DNA of 64,000 bases from Alloprevotella sp. Lung230 (lineage in GTDB: Bacteria > Bacteroidota > Bacteroidia > Bacteroidales > Bacteroidaceae). The stretch covers positions 1 to 64,000 of the forward strand of contig NZ_JACSUD010000007.1 of the NCBI RefSeq assembly GCF_014385435.1, written 5' to 3'. The notes beneath the pieces were generated by a model. That model saw nothing but the letters and a program-made list of their open reading frames with translations. It did not search any database and was not told the origin of the DNA. Positions 60,634-64,000 of this stretch are shown here, one piece after another (the first letter of the stretch is position 1; every line of letters starts with the position of its first letter). The translations under genes and the position numbers were made by a program.

Positions 60634-61587
60634 ATGATTACCAGCTATAGCGAACAAGACAAAATCAGCGATGTCATTGCCTCCCAACCCTCGCTCTTGC
60701 AGATGATTTGCCGCTTCGGAATTCAGCTCGGTGTGGGCGACAAAACCGTGCGCGAAGTGTGCACCGCAGCGGGTGTCGACACCACGACTTTCATCGCTGT
60801 GGCCAATGTCATGAAACAAGGTGGTTCCATCGCCCCACTCTACATCGACAAAATCGATATGGTCACGATGATGCACCACCTCAAGTCGGCACACGAGTTT
60901 TTCCTCGACTTCCAACTTCAGCACATCCGTCGCAAACTCCTTGAAGCCATCGACTGCTCGCGACAAAACGAAGTGGCATTTCTCATTCTCAAATTCTACG
61001 ACGAATACATGAGCGAGGTGCGCAAGCACATGGAGTATGAAAACCAGCGTGTCTTCACCCACGTCGACCATCTCTTGGCCGGGAAGCTCGACCCCGATTT
61101 TCGCATCCGGCACTACTGCAAAAGCCATGATGGGATGGACACCAAGCTTCAAGAGTTGAAGAACATCATCATCAAATACTATACCCCGGCCGAAGGCACC
61201 TCGTCCGACCTCCTCTGCAATGTCCTTTTCAGCCTCTACAACTGCGAGGCCGACCTACGCGCCCACTGCGACATGGAGGAGACCCTCTTCTTCCCCGCTG
61301 TGGCACGTCTCGAAGATCAAGTGGCTGCTACGGCTAAAGACACTCCTGTGGAGAAGGAAGAGCCTGCCCCCGAAAACCTCTCCGAACGCGAAAAGGAAAT
61401 CATTGCCTGCATTGTGCGCGGCATGACCAACAAGGAGGTGGCGGCCCAACTCTTCATCTCGGTCAACACCGTGCTGACACACCGCAAGAACATCTCCCGT
61501 AAGCTCGGCATCCACTCGGTGAGCGGCTTGACCATCTATGCCATCGTCAACCAGATTGTCAAGGTCGAAGAAATCGAATTGCAATAG
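60634..61587 (+). CDS. ScdA/RIC-like di-iron domain fused to LuxR helix-turn-helix
   Basis: 317 aa. Residues ~1-60 resemble the ScdA/YtfE N-terminal domain (VIASQPSLLQMICRFGIQLGV), but the usual Cys-Cys after GI[DE]F is absent (GIQLGVGD). Residues ~80-225 are hemerythrin-like, with ligand candidates H87 (SAHEFF), H132 and E136 (KHMEYE), H165 (KSHDGM), H211 and E215 (RAHCDMEE), the spacing of RIC-type di-iron proteins. Residues ~249-305 are a LuxR HTH (LSEREKEIIACIVRGMTNKEVA, TVLTHRKNISRKLGI). A transcription factor that could sense NO, oxygen or iron through its di-iron site is the natural reading (inference). It is divergent from the metal/cytochrome locus. Confidence 0.9.
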   Translation: MITSYSEQDKISDVIASQPSLLQMICRFGIQLGVGDKTVREVCTAAGVDTTTFIAVANVMKQGGSIAPLYIDKIDMVTMMHHLKSAHEFFLDFQLQHIRRKLLEAIDCSRQNEVAFLILKFYDEYMSEVRKHMEYENQRVFTHVDHLLAGKLDPDFRIRHYCKSHDGMDTKLQELKNIIIKYYTPAEGTSSDLLCNVLFSLYNCEADLRAHCDMEETLFFPAVARLEDQVAATAKDTPVEKEEPAPENLSEREKEIIACIVRGMTNKEVAAQLFISVNTVLTHRKNISRKLGIHSVSGLTIYAIVNQIVKVEEIELQ

Positions 61588-61591
61588 CGCC

Positions 61592-62068
61592 ATGGAGAAA
61601 GCTTTTCCAACGCTCAATCTACCTGCCGCTCCGCTGCACGTGAAAATCGGGCAAGCGGGGCGGCAGGTTGTGTTTGATCCTCTGCGGCGGCGCTTTGTCA
61701 CCCTCACGGCTGAAGAGTGGGTGCGCCAGCATTTTGTACACTTTCTCGTGGCGGAACGCGGTTTTCCTCCAAGCCTGATGGCCAACGAGGTAGGGGTGAA
61801 TGTGAGTGGCGTGACGCGGCGCTGCGACAGTGTGCTCTTTGCCCGCGCCGATGCCTCTCCACGCGTCATCATAGAGTATAAAGCGCCCCACATCGGCATC
61901 ACCGAGGCCGTGTTTCGACAGGTGGAAAGCTACAATAGCATTCTGCACGCCGACTATCTCATCGTGAGCAACGGCCTTCGCCATTTCTGTTGCCACTTCG
62001 ACTACAACAAGGGGCGGACGCAATTTCTTCCCGACATTCCCCACTACCATCAGCTCGCCCCACGATAA
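61592..62068 (+). CDS. Small HsdR N-terminal-domain-like (PD-(D/E)xK) protein
   Basis: 158 aa from ATG at 61592, 4 nt after the regulator stop. Contains a nuclease-like core: VTRRCDSVLFARADASPRVIIEYKAP gives Asp and E-x-K in PD-(D/E)xK spacing, followed by VFRQVESYNSIL and DYLIVSNGLRHF, as in the 'type I restriction enzyme R protein N-terminus' (HSDR_N_2) family. These stand-alone proteins are common in Bacteroidota without restriction partners; function unknown. Confidence 0.85.
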   Translation: MEKAFPTLNLPAAPLHVKIGQAGRQVVFDPLRRRFVTLTAEEWVRQHFVHFLVAERGFPPSLMANEVGVNVSGVTRRCDSVLFARADASPRVIIEYKAPHIGITEAVFRQVESYNSILHADYLIVSNGLRHFCCHFDYNKGRTQFLPDIPHYHQLAPR

Positions 62069-62103
62069 CCTTTCCCACCATTCTCGATAACCTTTCCTAC
62101 TCT

Positions 62104-63633
62104 ATGAAAACAACATCCCTACTGCTTGCTCTGATGAGCCATTTCGTTGCACGTGCCCAACAGCCCAACGTCATCGTCCTCCTGGCCGACGACCTCGGCT
62201 ATGGCGACCTGAGCGCTTACGGCGCCCAACGTGTGAAAACGCCCAACGTAGACCAACTCGCGGCACGCGGAACACGCTTCACCAACGCCTATGCCGCGGC
62301 CTCCACAAGCACACCCTCGCGCTACGGCCTGCTCACAGGCGAATATCCTTTCCGCCGATCCGGCACGGGCGTGGCGCAAGGTGACGCTGCCCTTATCATC
62401 CGCCCCGAACAGTTCACCCTGGCCGACTTGTTCCGCCAAGCGGGCTACACCACGGCCGCTATCGGGAAGTGGCATCTCGGGCTGGGCAGCCGCAGCGGAG
62501 CACAGGACTGGAACGGCACGCTCGACCAAACGCCCCACGACTTGGGCTTCGATTACAGTTGCATTATGGCGGCTACGGCCGACCGTGTGCCGTGTGTATT
62601 CATTGAAAACGGTCGCATCCGCAACTTCGACCCTACGGCTCCCATCGAGGTGAACTACGCCCACAACTTCCCCGATACCCCGACCGGCCGCGAAAATCCC
62701 GAACTCCTGCAACTCCGCCCTTCGCACGGCCACGACATGGCCATTGTCAACGGCATTTCTCGCATTGGCTACATGCGTGGCGGGGGCAAAGCGCTGTGGA
62801 AGGACGAGAACATTGCCGACTCGATTGCGGCCTACGCCACCCACTGGATGCGCGAACAAGTGAGCACTCGGCCGCAACAGCCCTTCTTTCTCTACCTTTG
62901 CACGAACGATGTGCACGTGCCGCGCTGGCCGCATCCCCGCTTTGCAGGAAAAAGCCCGATGGGACTACGCGGTGATGCTATCCTACAGTTTGACGATACT
63001 GTCGGGAAAATCCTTGCAGCGCTCCATCAGCTCGGCATCGCCGACAACACCCTCATCATTTTGAGCAGCGACAACGGACCGGTGCTCGATGATGGCTATG
63101 ACGACCAAGCCGAAGTGCTTGCCGGCACACATCGTCCCGGCGGAAATCTACGAGGAGGAAAGTACAGCGCATTTGAAGCCGGCAGCCGTATTCCCTTTAT
63201 TGTGAGTTGGCCGGCCGGAGGGGTGCCGCAGGGACAAAGGAGCGACGCCCTGATTTCCCAGATTGATGCCGTCCGCTCCCTTGCCGCAGTCATCGGGCAA
63301 CCGCTTCCCACCGATGCTGCTCCCGACAGCCGCGATGCCCATGCCGTCTGGCTCGGGCGGTCGTCCCAATCGCGCAGTGAAATTGTCATGATGGCCTACA
63401 ACCGCAGCGTAGCCCTCCGCACGAGCGACTGGAAATTCATCCCCGCCGGAAAGGGAGCGCCCATCGTGCCTTGGGGGACGGGCATCGAAACGGGCTTCTC
63501 GACACAGCCGCAGCTCTACAATCTGCAAAACGATCCTCACGAACAGCACAACTGCGCCACAGAGCGCCCCGACATCGCCCAACAAATGCAGCAGCAGCTC
63601 AACCGCATCCTCCAAACACCGTCTCCGCATTGA
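62104..63633 (+). CDS. Exported arylsulfatase, serine type
   Basis: 509 aa. The signal peptide ends ARAQ, followed by NVIVLLADDLGYGDLS (metal-binding Asp pair). The formylglycine signature is S69-T-P-S-R-YGLLTG: a serine rather than cysteine, so activation needs an anaerobic sulfatase-maturating enzyme (anSME), not encoded here. Later motifs: AAIGKWHLGLG, FFLYLCTNDVHVPRWPHPRF, LIILSSDNGPVLDDG. It hydrolyses sulfate esters on host or dietary glycans in the periplasm. Confidence 0.93.
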   Translation: MKTTSLLLALMSHFVARAQQPNVIVLLADDLGYGDLSAYGAQRVKTPNVDQLAARGTRFTNAYAAASTSTPSRYGLLTGEYPFRRSGTGVAQGDAALIIRPEQFTLADLFRQAGYTTAAIGKWHLGLGSRSGAQDWNGTLDQTPHDLGFDYSCIMAATADRVPCVFIENGRIRNFDPTAPIEVNYAHNFPDTPTGRENPELLQLRPSHGHDMAIVNGISRIGYMRGGGKALWKDENIADSIAAYATHWMREQVSTRPQQPFFLYLCTNDVHVPRWPHPRFAGKSPMGLRGDAILQFDDTVGKILAALHQLGIADNTLIILSSDNGPVLDDGYDDQAEVLAGTHRPGGNLRGGKYSAFEAGSRIPFIVSWPAGGVPQGQRSDALISQIDAVRSLAAVIGQPLPTDAAPDSRDAHAVWLGRSSQSRSEIVMMAYNRSVALRTSDWKFIPAGKGAPIVPWGTGIETGFSTQPQLYNLQNDPHEQHNCATERPDIAQQMQQQLNRILQTPSPH

Positions 63634-63658
63634 GCAAAACACAAAGCGGAAACCACAC

Positions 63659-63695
63659 AAAAGCCCACGTTGTCTTGGCGACAACGTGGGCTTTT
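63659..63695. terminator. Bidirectional terminator after the sulfatase gene
   Basis: 16-bp perfect stem AAAAGCCCACGTTGTC (63659-63674) with its inverse at 63680-63695, A- and T-flanked, serving the convergent sulfatase and MarR-type genes. Confidence 0.9.
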
Positions 63696-63789
63696 GCATG
63701 AAGCAGAAGTAGGAAATATCTGAAGCAGAAATATCCGTGGCAGAAAGCGAGAAAATTCGGTGTCGCAAGCGTGAAACCGCAAACGCGCC

Positions 63790-64000
63790 TTACTTTCGCA
63801 AGTGGGAGATAATCTCGTCCAACTGCGGGACAATCTCCATCACCGAGTCAGGATTGAGGCCGCTCTTGCAGAGCATGTCGAGCATACAATTCGGAACGTT
63901 GGACGCCGCCTCTTGGAGCGCCTTCCCGCGTTCCGTGAGCGAAACAATCGTTTGGCGCGTGTCTTCTGTCCCTTTGCGGCGCGTCACCAAGCCTTCGCGC
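63790..64000 (-). CDS. MarR-type transcriptional regulator, C-terminal part (partial)
   Basis: About 70 C-terminal residues; the gene runs off the window end. EGLVTRRKGTEDTRQTIVSLTERGKAL is the wing of a MarR winged helix (the D-x-R core is present), followed by a dimerisation helix ending PQLDEIISHLRK. Target genes cannot be inferred without the upstream sequence. Confidence 0.8.
   Translation of the reverse strand, partial: REGLVTRRKGTEDTRQTIVSLTERGKALQEAASNVPNCMLDMLCKSGLNPDSVMEIVPQLDEIISHLRK

Overview
The window looks like a Bacteroidales chromosome, probably Prevotellaceae-like; the genus cannot be fixed from sequence alone. The evidence is Bacteroidota-type promoters (TAnnTTTG at -7, sometimes with TTTG about 19 nt upstream), no consistent Shine-Dalgarno sites, and family-typical genes: HU of the TIGR01201 type, carboxynorspermidine synthase, an SO_0444-type metal permease, a ResB-CcsA fusion, GH20 hexosaminidase and a serine-type sulfatase. 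Most of the window is GC-rich and densely coding. I recognised no rRNA, tRNA or CRISPR array.

Layout. 1-8.9 kb is a mobile, AT-rich accessory region. Two same-orientation copies of an IS5-like element (1-468, cut by the window edge, and 5777-7204) bracket a tight three-gene operon: an SPPY-type DNA methyltransferase, a protein with two GHKL ATPase modules (Hsp90/MORC-like at the N-terminus, histidine-kinase-like at the C-terminus) and a receiver-like protein. A tyrosine-recombinase remnant lies beside it. Two small genes follow, one frameshifted, and then a decayed third IS copy that has run into the 3' end of an HU gene. 9.4-20.6 kb is housekeeping: a Pif1-like helicase, a LuxR-type regulator, recQ, glnS, a TPR protein and a GH20 hexosaminidase. 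21-32 kb holds dxs, a Nif3-like protein, a zinc-ribbon protein, rlmH, hydrolases, ruvC, a DUF1573 protein, manC and mutY. 32-37.6 kb holds a metal permease with an HMA-AraC regulator, an AlkD-like protein, and a TonB-like/histidine kinase/response regulator operon. 38-48.4 kb holds a PfkB kinase, a Dpm1-like glycosyltransferase, dihydroorotase, a stand-alone methionine synthase activation domain, an acyltransferase, comEC, an unrecognised AT-richer gene and carboxynorspermidine synthase. An intact IS4-family element with a 10-bp target duplication sits at 48420-49860.

50.5-60.2 kb, all on the minus strand, is a metal/cytochrome locus: His-rich outer-membrane protein, imelysin, di-heme oxidoreductase, porin, cytochrome c lipoprotein, Rid-fold protein and the ResB-CcsA heme-attachment fusion that would mature the c-type cytochromes. 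Divergent from it is a regulator joining a ScdA-like/hemerythrin di-iron domain to a LuxR helix-turn-helix. An HsdR-N-like protein, a sulfatase and a partial MarR-type regulator close the window.

Two observations stand out. One is the methyltransferase / double-GHKL / receiver operon, a strong candidate for a little-described conflict (defence) system that arrived by transfer. The other is a dispersed set of five short intergenic arrays. Each has 4-5 units with a 21-22 nt period and internal dyad symmetry. The unit sequence differs from array to array but is conserved within each array.
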